DNA of 64,000 bases. It comes from Rs1 sp029027825 (GTDB taxonomy: Bacteria; Pseudomonadota; Gammaproteobacteria; Pseudomonadales; Balneatricaceae). The notes beneath the pieces were generated by a model. That model had not been told where the DNA came from and searched no databases. It worked only from the letters and a program-made list of their open reading frames with translations. The position numbers were made by a program, and so were the translations under genes. Position 1 is the stretch's first letter, and the number at the start of each line of letters is the position of its first letter. Shown here in pieces: positions 18,470 through 26,901 of the stretch. The stretch lies in assembly GCA_029027825.1 (NCBI GenBank), contig CP093399.1:4728814-4792813 (forward strand), written 5' to 3'.

Positions 18470-19246
18470 ATGTTAGATCTCAGCTTTCTGCAAATAGAGC
18501 AGATGGTAGGAGATTTTCTATTACCTTTCTTTCGGATCGCCGCCTTTATGATGTCGATGCCACTTATTAGTACTCAGTATGTACCAAAGACCATTAGATT
18601 GAGCTTAGCGATTGTTTTTAGTATGGCTATCGTTCCCACTTTACCGGCCATACCTCTGATTGACGGTTTGTCATTAACCACCTATTTTCTGGTTATTGAA
18701 CAAATGTTGGTGGGTGTTGCGCTCGGATTTTCTCTACACGTGATGTTTCAAATATTTGCCATTGGTGGACAAATGATTGCCAACCAGATGGGGCTGGGTT
18801 TCGCATCGGTTAATGATCCGGCTAACGGCGTATCAATTGTAGTGGTCGGACAATATTATATGATGTTGTCAATGATGCTGTTTATTACCATGAATGGGCA
18901 TTTAATTATGTTCCAAACCTTAGCGCAGAGTTTCAGTGTATTGCCAGTAGGCGTTTCAGCTTTAACTCATATCGATTTTATGCTGATAGCGAAGTCGGGT
19001 ACTTGGATGTTTCAATCTGCGGTAGTGATGGCTTTACCGGCAGTTACTTCACTTTTGATAGTCAATGTCTCTTTTGGAGTGATGAGTAAAGCGGCGCCGC
19101 AATTAAATATTATCGCGGTAGGATTCCCCTTTACAATGACTTTGGGTATATTTATTACCTGGATGACTTTTTCCGGGTTTTTAAGTCAATTCGAACGTTT
19201 TAGCGCTTATGCTCTCGCCTTTGCAGGCCGAGTAATTATCCCATGA
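18470..19246 (+). CDS. fliR: flagellar export gate protein FliR
   Basis: Polytopic gate subunit, 258 aa, with about six hydrophobic helices. The signatures FFRIAAFMMSMPLISTQYVPKTIRLSLAIVFS and GGQMIANQMGLGFASVNDPANG are typical of FliR. It follows fliQ after 3 bp and precedes flhB by 10 bp, consistent with the fliP-Q-R-flhB assembly order. Confidence 0.96.
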   Translation: MLDLSFLQIEQMVGDFLLPFFRIAAFMMSMPLISTQYVPKTIRLSLAIVFSMAIVPTLPAIPLIDGLSLTTYFLVIEQMLVGVALGFSLHVMFQIFAIGGQMIANQMGLGFASVNDPANGVSIVVVGQYYMMLSMMLFITMNGHLIMFQTLAQSFSVLPVGVSALTHIDFMLIAKSGTWMFQSAVVMALPAVTSLLIVNVSFGVMSKAAPQLNIIAVGFPFTMTLGIFITWMTFSGFLSQFERFSAYALAFAGRVIIP

Positions 19247-19256
19247 TGAGGCACTA

Positions 19257-20396
19257 ATGGCAGAAGATAGCGGTCAGGAGAAAACCGAAGACCCCACCCC
19301 CAAACGCATTAAAGAGGCGCGTGAAAAAGGCGATGTTCCCCGCTCGAAAGACCTTAATACGACTATATTATTGTTGGTAGCGTCATCGGCGGTGTTAGTT
19401 TTCGGTGCAGAGGCCATCACTGATTTGGGAAATATGATGCTCGATAACTTCACCTTGAGCCGCGAGGAGATTTTTGATACTAAATATATGCTAATTAATT
19501 TTGCCTCATCCACCCTAGATTCAGTGTGGGCGGTTATTAGCTTTATGGCGGTGGTGTTAGTGGCGGCTCTGGTCGGGCCTATTAGCTTAGGAGGGTGGAA
19601 CTTTAGCGGTAAAGCGCTCGCACCTAAAGGGAGTAGAATGGACCCGCTAGCGGGCCTAGGCAGAATGTTCTCTCTAAAGTCGCTAGTTGAACTGGCAAAA
19701 GCGATCGGCAAGTTCTGTATAGTCACGTCACTGGCACTGTATTTTCTGAATACTGTACAGCGGGACCTGTATGATTTAGGAAAAATGGATGTTTTTCTGG
19801 CAATGTCAGAATCGATTCAACTAATTGGCTGGGCTTTTTTAATTATTAGTTTGAGTCTAATCATCATCTCCTTAGTAGATGTGCCTTATGTGTTGCACGA
19901 GTCAGCTGAAAAATTAAAAATGACTTTGCAAGAAGTGAAAGATGAGATGAAAAACACTGAGGGTAAGCCGGAAGTGAAAGGGCGGATTCGACAGATGCAG
20001 CGAGAGATATCTCAGCGGCAAATGATGAAAGATGTTCCGCAGGCAGATGTTGTTATCACCAACCCCACTCACTACTCGGTAGCGCTAAAATACGAAGATA
20101 ACCATCGAAATGCCCCGATCATCGTGGCTAAAGGCTCAGATTTCATGGCCTTAAAAATCAGAGAAGTAGCCAAAGAGCACGATATTCCGATCTTAGAGTC
20201 ACCGCCATTGGCCAGAGCATTATATTACAGTGCGGAAATAGGTGATGAAGTCCCCACGGGCTTGTTTAAAGCGGTCGCGCAAGTACTAGCCTACGTCTTT
20301 CAATTAAAGCGCTTTAAACAGCGCACTTCGCCAAAGCCGGTAGAGCCCAATCAAAAAGACATAGAGATACCTAGTGAATATCGTCGCGATGACTAA
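19257..20396 (+). CDS. flhB: flagellar export switch protein FlhB
   Basis: Substrate-specificity switch of the export gate, 379 aa. The N-terminus EKTEDPTPKRIKEAREKGDVPRSKDL is the classic FlhB start. Four hydrophobic segments follow. The autocleavage site NPTH is at 269-272, between the transmembrane part and the cytoplasmic domain. In pseudomonads flhA follows flhB. Here the flagellar run ends and a gene on the opposite strand follows after 17 bp. Confidence 0.97.
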   Translation: MAEDSGQEKTEDPTPKRIKEAREKGDVPRSKDLNTTILLLVASSAVLVFGAEAITDLGNMMLDNFTLSREEIFDTKYMLINFASSTLDSVWAVISFMAVVLVAALVGPISLGGWNFSGKALAPKGSRMDPLAGLGRMFSLKSLVELAKAIGKFCIVTSLALYFLNTVQRDLYDLGKMDVFLAMSESIQLIGWAFLIISLSLIIISLVDVPYVLHESAEKLKMTLQEVKDEMKNTEGKPEVKGRIRQMQREISQRQMMKDVPQADVVITNPTHYSVALKYEDNHRNAPIIVAKGSDFMALKIREVAKEHDIPILESPPLARALYYSAEIGDEVPTGLFKAVAQVLAYVFQLKRFKQRTSPKPVEPNQKDIEIPSEYRRDD

Positions 20397-20413
20397 ATAT
20401 TAGGTGTGGATGC

Positions 20414-20833
20414 TTAAGTCTCAGTAGGTTCATATCGAGCATACAATTGTTCTGCGCTATATTGTAGCTCTAACGATGCCCTTTTTTTCTTGGTCATCCC
20501 TTTCACTACCAGCGCATAGGATCGATCAATCATCCTTTGAATTTCGCCAATCGGCAAACTGCCATCAAAAATTATAGTATTCCAATGTCGTTTGTTCATG
20601 TGGTAACCGGGTTTGACGGCGCTAAAAATATCTCTGAGCATTAAGGCCTCCTCTGGGTCACATTTCAAATTCATGTTAGTGGTTTTAGAGGTGACTCCCG
20701 GCTCTGCCCTTAAACCTAAAGTGGCGAACATTTTATCTTTTACTTTAAATACCGCGACATCAGGGCCAAAGGGAAAGTTTTCCCAAGCTTCTGGACGCGA
20801 TAACAAGTAGTGGCGGGCAGTTTCATAGTCCAT
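20414..20833 (-). CDS. MmcQ/YjbR family protein
   Basis: 139-aa protein of the MmcQ/YjbR (DUF419) family. Motifs: start MDYETARHYLLSRPEAWENFPFGPDVAVFKV, LKCDPEEALMLRDIFSAVKPGYHMNKRHWNTI, and a terminal helix with RSYALVVKGMTKKKRASLE. The family fold is double-wing-like and DNA binding has been proposed, but the function is not established. It converges on flhB. The upstream rpiR-type gene, on the same strand, ends 25 bp before its start, so they may be co-transcribed. Confidence 0.85.
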   Translation of the reverse strand: MDYETARHYLLSRPEAWENFPFGPDVAVFKVKDKMFATLGLRAEPGVTSKTTNMNLKCDPEEALMLRDIFSAVKPGYHMNKRHWNTIIFDGSLPIGEIQRMIDRSYALVVKGMTKKKRASLELQYSAEQLYARYEPTET

Positions 20834-20858
20834 TGTATACCTCGTAATATAGCAGTGC

Positions 20859-21749
20859 TTAACTTAAGCCCTTTGATCGATAACATTCTGGATCGCCAAC
20901 ATGGCCGGTAAAATGTCCATACAGTTTGGCTATTTTGTTCATGCGCTGCTCAACTTGGGGACCTAGCTCAATGAATACTCCATTGACTAATAGATTCGCT
21001 AAGCTGGCCATTTGTGCGGTTGATTCCCAAAATAAATTAAATGAAGTAGGTACCACAAAAATTTCATCACTCACCTCATGGCCCCAATCACAGTAGGGGT
21101 CGGTGACTAACGTCACGGCAATATTTTTTTCTTTAGCTGCAATGGCCAGTTGTTTGGCGCTGCGCGAATAGCGGCGCGCTTCAAAAATTATTAGCGCGGC
21201 ATCATTGTCATCGCTGGCTAGTACTTCTGAAAAACTACCACTGGCAAGGTCGATTAAATGCACACCTTCGCGTAAATACTGGAGTTGATTGACAAATATT
21301 TGTGCCATGCCACGTTCAGTTTGAAAACCGGTCGCATAGACATTTTTTACTGTAGCTAGGCGTTTGACGACGCGATCCCACTCTGGGCTGTGTGCCATTT
21401 CGTAAACCGCTATTAAAGCCGTCATTTCTAGCTCTAAGCCGCGCGTTAATTGGTCTTCGCCGGCCTTAGCGCGATTTTGTAAATCGCTTAATCGCTCGCC
21501 TAATAGCCAGGGAGCATCACCGGTATCTTTTTTTAAATTACTTTTGAAATCTTTAAAGCCATCATAGCCAATTGCTTTACAAAATCGTCCTACCGTCGGT
21601 TCACTTACTTTTACTTTTGCCGCTAAACTCGCAGCAGTTTCAAAAGGTAGTGAGCTAATCTCAGCTAGCATGTAAGTAGCTATCACCCGGTCTGCCTTTG
21701 AAGCCGACAGCAGCGCTCCTGCTAGACGTTCGCGCAGTGGTTTTGACAT
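20859..21749 (-). CDS. MurR/RpiR family transcriptional regulator
   Basis: 296-aa regulator. The N-terminal RpiR-type helix-turn-helix has SLPFETAASLAAKVKVSEPTVGRFCKAIGYDGFKDFKSNLK (about 33-73). The C-terminal SIS domain (about 120-265) would bind a phosphosugar (VKNVYATGFQTERGMAQIF, then DAALIIFEARRYSRSAKQLAIAAKEKNIAVTLVTD). Members control sugar-phosphate genes, but no such gene is adjacent, so its target is unknown. Its likely partner in transcription is the MmcQ-like gene downstream. Confidence 0.9.
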   Translation of the reverse strand: MSKPLRERLAGALLSASKADRVIATYMLAEISSLPFETAASLAAKVKVSEPTVGRFCKAIGYDGFKDFKSNLKKDTGDAPWLLGERLSDLQNRAKAGEDQLTRGLELEMTALIAVYEMAHSPEWDRVVKRLATVKNVYATGFQTERGMAQIFVNQLQYLREGVHLIDLASGSFSEVLASDDNDAALIIFEARRYSRSAKQLAIAAKEKNIAVTLVTDPYCDWGHEVSDEIFVVPTSFNLFWESTAQMASLANLLVNGVFIELGPQVEQRMNKIAKLYGHFTGHVGDPECYRSKGLS

Positions 21750-21997
21750 ATATATATCCTAAATTTTAAGCCGAGAATTCCATAGTAAATTATAACCTGA
21801 TTGGCTATCACACGTCCCTATCTTATATCGTCATTAAATAAAGTGATGAGTATCAACAGCGTGCATTGTTGGCTGAAAATTAGAGTGAAATATTAATCAG
21901 CTGATTGTTGATTGATCTTGATACAGGTCAATGTACCGACTGGGATTAAGCGTAATGTAATAATTAGTGATGAATTTTTAATGAGAGGATCTATTCA

Positions 21998-22243
21998 ATG
22001 AGTTTAGTAAAACACGATTTATTACACGAGTTTCCAGAGCATCGCCAAGCTATTCACGAGTTGAAAATGAGCGATAGACACTTTGCTAGATTATTTGAGC
22101 AATACCATGAAGTCGATCATGAAGTACATCGCATCGAACAAAGTGTAGAAACCCCCAGTGATGAATACACTGAAAGTAAAAAAAAGCAGCGTCTACACTT
22201 AAAAGATCAGCTGCATACTATGATTTTAAAGCACGCTGTATAA
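21998..22243 (+). CDS. YdcH family (DUF465) protein
   Basis: 81-aa highly charged, helical protein of the YdcH/DUF465 family. Recognisable pattern: LLHEFPEHRQAIHELKMSDRHFARLFEQYHEVDHEVHRIE followed by LKDQLHTMIL. No function is established for the family. It is transcribed alone, with a GAGAGGA ribosome site and a strong hairpin after it. Confidence 0.88.
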   Translation: MSLVKHDLLHEFPEHRQAIHELKMSDRHFARLFEQYHEVDHEVHRIEQSVETPSDEYTESKKKQRLHLKDQLHTMILKHAV

Positions 22244-22258
22244 AGGCAGCCGTGTAGA

Positions 22259-22300
22259 AAAACTGCCTACTTGCTTGAACGCTATGTAGTGGGCAGTTTT
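22259..22300 (+). terminator. terminator hairpin after the YdcH-like gene
   Basis: AAAACTGCC (22259-22267) pairs with GGCAGTTTT (22292-22300), with possible extra inner TAC/GTA pairing. The A-rich 5' arm and T-rich 3' arm give a bidirectional intrinsic terminator shape. Confidence 0.7.
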
Positions 22301-22685
22301 AGTGAACTACACTCGGCTTATTAATTCAGCTTAGTCACTGCATTTCAAATATTAAATAGCTGGTATGGCAGAGTGAATTCTATTTTGTTAGCCGTACATT
22401 TAAGCTAGTCGTTGCATGCTAAAGCAGTGATAATTTTCCTTAATTCAGCGCTTATCGCCTGACCTTTGGTCTTCTATAAATCCGAGTTAGTATCATGGGT
22501 GCCTTTACTCGCGGTGACAATCTGTGCTGTAGACGATCGTCCATTAGTACGGAATATTCCTCTATTTCAGCAATCGGAAATTTTCGGCAGTCTTGAAGTA
22601 TTAGTAAAGTGGGTTGTTATGCACCTCTAATGTTACTAAATTTGACTCAAAACATATTAATGTAAATAATTCTCATTAAGATATA

Positions 22686-22732
22686 TTACTATATATAGTG
22701 TTTGTGTATGATTTAATGTCTATATACAGTGT
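22686..22732 (+). promoter_or_regulatory. tandem NrdR-like boxes before nrdJa
   Basis: Box 1 (22686-22701) contains the perfect palindrome ACTATATATAGT. Box 2 (22717-22732) contains TCTATATACAGT. Both end in AGTGT, and their centres are 31 bp apart. NrdR, the universal repressor of ribonucleotide reductase genes, binds pairs of 16-bp palindromes about three helical turns apart. A -10-like TATGAT (22707-22712) lies between the boxes, so binding would block the promoter. Box 2 also overlaps the GTG at 22729, arguing against that start. Confidence 0.8.
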
Positions 22733-22779
22733 TATTTGTATTAATGATAAAAAATAATCAATCAATTGAGGACCGATAC

Positions 22780-24936
22780 ATGGAAGCGGTGCAAGAAGTA
22801 ATTTTTGAGAAAGAAATCGCGCGCGATATACCATTACAAGCAGCGTCTTTCGATATTTGGGATATTAAGTATTGTTTGAAAGATAGGGAGGGGGTGCGTA
22901 TTGATAAAGATGTAGAGGCGAGCTTAGAGCGTATCGCCACCGCTCTCGCTGGTGTTGAAAAGGACAAAAAACTGCAAACTCACTGGTATAAGAAGTTTCT
23001 ATGGGCGCTGCGCCATGGTGCGACACCTGCTGGTAGAGTCATCTCCAATGCTGGTGCACAGAACCATAAACCGGCTACTTCGACGATTAATTGTACGGTA
23101 TCTGGCATTTTACATGATTCAATGGATGACATTTTAAGTAAGAATCATCAAGCGGGTCTCACGTTGAAAGCGGGTTGTGGCATCGGTTATGAATTTTCGA
23201 CACTGCGGCCTAAAGGTGCCTATGTGACAGGTGCTGGTGCGACTACTTCTGGGCCGCTGTCGTTCATGGATATCTTTGACAAGATGTGTTTTACCGTATC
23301 ATCTGCAGGGGGAAGACGTGGGGCGCAAATGGCAACATTTGATATCGGTCATCCCGACGTCTTAGATTTTATCAAAGCCAAGCGTGAAGACGGTAGACTC
23401 AGACAGTTTAACTTGTCGCTATTAATCACCAATCTGTTTATGCAAGCGGTGCAAAATGATCAAGATTGGCCGCTGGCTTTCCCGCTAAGTATTGCGCAGC
23501 AGACGCGCGAGCCAATAGATCTTAATGATAGCAGTCTTATTATTTGGCGAGATTGGCCAATTGTAGAAGACTACGTCACAAATGAGCAAGGGCTGGTAGC
23601 CTGCCAAATAAGCAAAGTGATCAAGGCAAAAAAATTGTGGAATTTGATCATGGCTTCCACCTATGATTTTGCTGAGCCTGGCTTTATTTTAATAGATGAA
23701 GTTAATACGCTGAATAATAATTGGTTTTGTGAGAATATTCGCGCAACCAACCCCTGTGGAGAACAGCCATTACCTGCTTATGGCAGCTGTTTATTAGGTT
23801 CTATCAATCTAACTAAATTTGTTCATTTTCCGTTTACTGATAAGGCTAGTTTTGACTGGGATGGCTTTAGAAAAACCGTCAGTATATTTACCCGTATGTT
23901 AGACAACGTGGTTGAAATTAATGGTCTGCCGCTAGAGGAACAGCGTCAAGAGATACTGCGTAAACGTCGTCACGGTATGGGCTACTTAGGGCTTGGATCA
24001 GTGATTACTATGCTGAAAATGCGTTATGGAGAGAGGGACTCCGTCAGTTTTACTGAGCAGGTAAGTAAGGAGTTAGCACTGGCTGGATGGCGTGCTGGGC
24101 TGGCTTTGGCAAAAGAAAAGGGCAGTGCTCCAATCATGGAAGAAGAGTTCGAACTCAGTGCTAAAATGATTCGCCAACGACCGGAAATACTAGCAGATGG
24201 CTATCAGTTGGGAGACAAAATAAAAGGCCGAGTGCTGCACGCTAAATACAGTCGATATATGCAAAAAATCGCGGCCGAAGATCCGCAACTGGTTGCAGAT
24301 TTGGCTAAATATGGAAGTCGTTTTACCCACCATAGTTCAATTGCTCCGACGGGTACCATCGCGCTGTCACTGGGTAACAATGTCAGCAATGGTATCGAGC
24401 CGAGCTTCGCTCATCACTATGCGCGCAATATTATCCGTGAAGGCAAAAAATCGAAACAAAAGGTCGACGTGTTTTCCTATGAGTTACTCGCTTATCGGGC
24501 TTGGATAAATGCTCAGGCAATGCCTTTCAGCACAGATGCTGATGCCCAGCTTCCAGAGTATTTTATATCGGCGGATGATGTACAACCGAAACAGCATGTG
24601 GATATCCAAGCTGCCGCGCAAATATGGATAGATTCATCTATATCTAAAACGGCCAATGTGGCAACTGATTATCCTTTTGAGAAATTTAAGGATATTTATC
24701 AGTATGCGTATCAGCAGGGGCTGAAAGGTTGTACTACTTTTCGCTTTAACCCCGAAGTTTTTCAAGGAGTTTTAGTTACAGAGCAAAATTTAGCCAATAC
24801 TCTATATCAGTTTACCTTAGAAGATGGCTCTGTTGTCGAGCTTAAAGGAAATCAAGAAATTGAATACGACGGTGAAATTCACAACGCGGCAAACTTATAC
24901 GATGCACTTAAAGAAGGTTATTACGGTAAATTGTGA
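22780..24936 (+). CDS. nrdJa: B12-dependent (class II) ribonucleotide reductase, large part (NrdJa)
   Basis: Reduces ribonucleotides to deoxyribonucleotides using an adenosylcobalamin radical. From this start it is 718 aa. Visible active-site features are the N-terminal substrate-site cysteine region (TSTINCTVSGI), AGCGIGYEFSTLRP near 131-144, and the NPCGE motif at 324-328 with the radical cysteine 326. GSRFTHHSSIAPTGTIAL lies in the C-terminal part. I chose ATG 22780 because TGAGG lies upstream at good spacing and the GTG at 22729 lies inside an NrdR box. The usual C-terminal zinc/cysteine tail is absent and encoded by the next gene, as in Pseudomonas nrdJa-nrdJb. Confidence 0.93.
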   Translation: MEAVQEVIFEKEIARDIPLQAASFDIWDIKYCLKDREGVRIDKDVEASLERIATALAGVEKDKKLQTHWYKKFLWALRHGATPAGRVISNAGAQNHKPATSTINCTVSGILHDSMDDILSKNHQAGLTLKAGCGIGYEFSTLRPKGAYVTGAGATTSGPLSFMDIFDKMCFTVSSAGGRRGAQMATFDIGHPDVLDFIKAKREDGRLRQFNLSLLITNLFMQAVQNDQDWPLAFPLSIAQQTREPIDLNDSSLIIWRDWPIVEDYVTNEQGLVACQISKVIKAKKLWNLIMASTYDFAEPGFILIDEVNTLNNNWFCENIRATNPCGEQPLPAYGSCLLGSINLTKFVHFPFTDKASFDWDGFRKTVSIFTRMLDNVVEINGLPLEEQRQEILRKRRHGMGYLGLGSVITMLKMRYGERDSVSFTEQVSKELALAGWRAGLALAKEKGSAPIMEEEFELSAKMIRQRPEILADGYQLGDKIKGRVLHAKYSRYMQKIAAEDPQLVADLAKYGSRFTHHSSIAPTGTIALSLGNNVSNGIEPSFAHHYARNIIREGKKSKQKVDVFSYELLAYRAWINAQAMPFSTDADAQLPEYFISADDVQPKQHVDIQAAAQIWIDSSISKTANVATDYPFEKFKDIYQYAYQQGLKGCTTFRFNPEVFQGVLVTEQNLANTLYQFTLEDGSVVELKGNQEIEYDGEIHNAANLYDALKEGYYGKL

Positions 24937-24991
24937 TTAGTAGAAGCAGTCATAATATTAGATCGTAATTTTTGGAATAAAGGGAAAATCT

Positions 24992-25741
24992 ATGTCAGTT
25001 GATGTAAAAAACACGCTTAAAATAGATAAGAAGATAGTTGCTTTTAAAGTACTAACCAAAGAGCTGAATGAAGAGCAGGCGCCTGCTAAAAAACCATCAG
25101 TAAAAGTAGATCAGCCCATTCAAGCGGAGCTAGCGGTCGAGGTTATGCATGAGAAATTGACTCGTCCAGATTTTTTAATGGGATCCACCTATAAAATTAA
25201 AACCCCGATTCACGAGCACACCTTGTTTATCACCATCAATGATGTGGTGCTCAATCAAGGCACGGAACATGAACAACGTCACCCTTATGAAATTTTCATC
25301 AATTCGAAAAACATGGATCATTTCATGTGGGTAGTGGCGTTAACTCGGCTTATCTCTGCGGTGTTTCGCAAGGGCGGGGATGTCACCTTTATGGTCGAGG
25401 AGCTAAAGGAAGTCTTTGATCCGAAAGGCGGCTACTTTAAAAAGGGTGGTCGATTTATGCCGTCCCTCGTCGCCGAAATTGGTGAGGCACTGGAAACGCA
25501 CTTAAAAATGATTGGCTTGCTAGAAGGCGAGGCACTCGATGAACACCAGCGCAAAGTGTTAGCTGAAAAACGTGATTTATACGAGAGTATGCAAAGTCAA
25601 CAAAACCCTGATGCGGTAAATGATGATGGAGTTAAATTTCCCAGAGGCTCGACACTTTGCCCTAAATGTCATACCAAAGCGGCGATTATCATGGATGGTT
25701 GCTCTACATGTTTGAACTGCGGAGACAGTAAGTGCTCTTAG
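24992..25741 (+). CDS. nrdJb: class II ribonucleotide reductase C-terminal subunit (NrdJb)
   Basis: 249-aa partner of NrdJa. It has a TSCPD-like domain (DHFMWVVALTRLISAVFRKGGDVTFMVEELKEVFDPKGGY), here apparently without the literal TSCPD motif. A C-terminal cysteine cluster (CPKCHTKAAIIMDGCSTCLNCGDSKCS) with paired CxxC motifs should re-reduce the active-site disulfide and bind zinc. In most bacteria these regions are the C-terminus of one NrdJ chain. The 55-bp gap and same strand imply co-transcription with nrdJa under NrdR control. Confidence 0.88.
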   Translation: MSVDVKNTLKIDKKIVAFKVLTKELNEEQAPAKKPSVKVDQPIQAELAVEVMHEKLTRPDFLMGSTYKIKTPIHEHTLFITINDVVLNQGTEHEQRHPYEIFINSKNMDHFMWVVALTRLISAVFRKGGDVTFMVEELKEVFDPKGGYFKKGGRFMPSLVAEIGEALETHLKMIGLLEGEALDEHQRKVLAEKRDLYESMQSQQNPDAVNDDGVKFPRGSTLCPKCHTKAAIIMDGCSTCLNCGDSKCS

Positions 25742-25747
25742 AAAACC

Positions 25748-25804
25748 TCTGAACAAGCCAAATATGCACTCTGCTGCATCGGATAAAGGCGAGGCTTGTT
25801 CAGA
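25748..25804. repeat. 12-bp perfect inverted repeat after nrdJb
   Basis: TCTGAACAAGCC (25748-25759) and GGCTTGTTCAGA (25793-25804) flank a 33-base loop, beginning 6 bp after the nrdJb stop. It may terminate nrdJ transcription, although no T-run follows, or it may be a small palindromic repeat. It is unlike either mobile family described here. Confidence 0.6.
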
Positions 25805-25851
25805 AAATTACTGCTGTAGGCTAATTTCATCATCGATTAGATGAGAGCTGT

Positions 25852-25880
25852 TTGCATCTACTATTCAATCCGTTTATGAT
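25852..25880 (+). promoter_or_regulatory. sigma-70-type promoter of the thi operon
   Basis: TTGCAT (25852-25857) and TATGAT (25875-25880) are separated by 17 bp. Transcription would start near 25887, just before the riboswitch P1 stem. Confidence 0.7.
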
Positions 25881-25888
25881 ACGCGCAC

Positions 25889-25976
25889 GTTAGTCGGGGG
25901 GCCTTTAGGGCTGAGATGGTATTTAATACTGGACCCGCTGAACCTGATCCAACTGATATTGGCGTAGGGAACTAAC
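25889..25976 (+). ncRNA. TPP (THI-box) riboswitch aptamer
   Basis: The conserved THI-box elements are present: GGGGGGCC, then GGGCTGAGA (CTGAGA 25911-25916), ACCCGCTGAACCTGAT (25933-25948) and GGCGTAGGGAA. P1 can form from GTTAGT (25889-25894) with ACTAAC (25971-25976). It senses thiamine pyrophosphate and sits before thiD and the HMP transporter genes, which fits its ligand. It probably acts on translation (see the switch region 25974-26037). Confidence 0.96.
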
Positions 25977-26037
25977 TTGATCGATCACCTTCGTCTATCA
26001 AGTTGTCCGCGCCCTTTTAGGAGCATTCGTGGACAAC
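25974..26037 (+). promoter_or_regulatory. riboswitch expression platform: alternative hairpins over the thiD start
   Basis: Hairpin 1: AACTTGAT (25974-25981) with ATCAAGTT (25997-26004), 8 bp. Hairpin 2: GTTGTCCGC (26002-26010) with GTGGACAAC (26029-26037), 9 bp with one wobble. Hairpin 2 pairs the GTG start codon and puts AGGAG (26019-26023) in its loop. The two share 26002-26004 and cannot coexist. P1 of the aptamer uses 25974-25976, so ligand binding would weaken hairpin 1 and favour hairpin 2, shutting off translation. Confidence 0.65.
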
Positions 26038-26901
26038 CCACTCCCTTTTTCTACCCAAGACAGCACTTCTTCAACTGCGCAGACTCAAAGCCCTATTGTA
26101 TTGAGTGTCGCCGGTTCCGACAGCGGTGGTGGCGCGGGTATTCAAGCTGATATCAAAGCTATTTCCGCCACTGGCAGCTACGCCTGTACCGTGATCACCG
26201 CATTGACCGCGCAAAATACTTGTGGCGTCAGTGCGGTACTGCCTGTATCTCAAGACTTTATCAAAGCACAGTTTGAGGCAGTTTTTACTGATATCGCGGT
26301 CGATGTGGTGAAAATAGGTATGCTAGGGGATGCCGCAACTATTCGTACTGTCGCCGAGGCGCTGCGTCAATATCCGGTTAAGCAAATCGTATTAGACCCG
26401 GTGATGGTGGCGACCAGCGGCGATCTGTTATTGGAAAAATCGGCAATCTCTAGTTTGATCACTGAACTATTGCCGATGGCGACCGTTGTCACCCCCAATA
26501 TAGCAGAGGCGCTGGCTCTTTTAAGTCTCGACCCCGAGCAGAAAATCAATACCGAGTCACAAAGTTTGGCGCTGTGTCGCGATCTTTTGGCGCTGGGTTG
26601 TCAGTCGGTGTTAGTCAAAGGTGGCCATCAAGACACCCCACTGAGTTGTGATTACTGGTTGAGTGATCAGCGACAACAGATTTTTTCTAGCCCGCGAATC
26701 GACACGCCAAACACCCATGGCACGGGTTGCACACTCTCCTCGGCGATCGCCTCTTTTCTGGCACAAGGACACTCCTTAACCGCTGCTATCGATTTAGCTA
26801 AACAGTATATTACTCAGGCGATTCGTCATGGGAAGCAGTTGCATATCGGTAGCGGCAGCGGCCCTGTAGAACACTTTTTTGCGCAGAAACATAATGACTA
26901 G
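26029..26901 (+). CDS. thiD: hydroxymethylpyrimidine/phosphomethylpyrimidine kinase ThiD
   Basis: Phosphorylates HMP twice to HMP-PP for thiamine synthesis; ribokinase-fold, 290 aa. Substrate motif SVAGSDSGGGAGIQADIKA lies near residues 26-45. The anion-hole region NTHGTGCTLSSAIASFLAQG lies near 226-245, containing the catalytic GTGC with its cysteine. The GTG start follows AGGAG and is part of the riboswitch-controlled hairpin. It overlaps the next gene by 8 bp. No thiE fusion is present. Confidence 0.96.
   Translation: MDNPLPFSTQDSTSSTAQTQSPIVLSVAGSDSGGGAGIQADIKAISATGSYACTVITALTAQNTCGVSAVLPVSQDFIKAQFEAVFTDIAVDVVKIGMLGDAATIRTVAEALRQYPVKQIVLDPVMVATSGDLLLEKSAISSLITELLPMATVVTPNIAEALALLSLDPEQKINTESQSLALCRDLLALGCQSVLVKGGHQDTPLSCDYWLSDQRQQIFSSPRIDTPNTHGTGCTLSSAIASFLAQGHSLTAAIDLAKQYITQAIRHGKQLHIGSGSGPVEHFFAQKHND

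Larger units (their letters stand above)
22244..22779. other. 536-bp intergenic region upstream of nrdJa
   Basis: It begins with a terminator hairpin (22259-22300) and ends with two NrdR-like boxes (22686-22732) just before nrdJa. I looked for a cobalamin riboswitch because NrdJ needs B12, and saw no B12 box. The middle 350 bp has no recognisable feature. Confidence 0.6.

Noticed and set aside
22244..22685. Possible cobalamin riboswitch before nrdJa
   Set aside because: Looked for because the enzyme uses B12; no B12-box sequence or matching stem set was seen.
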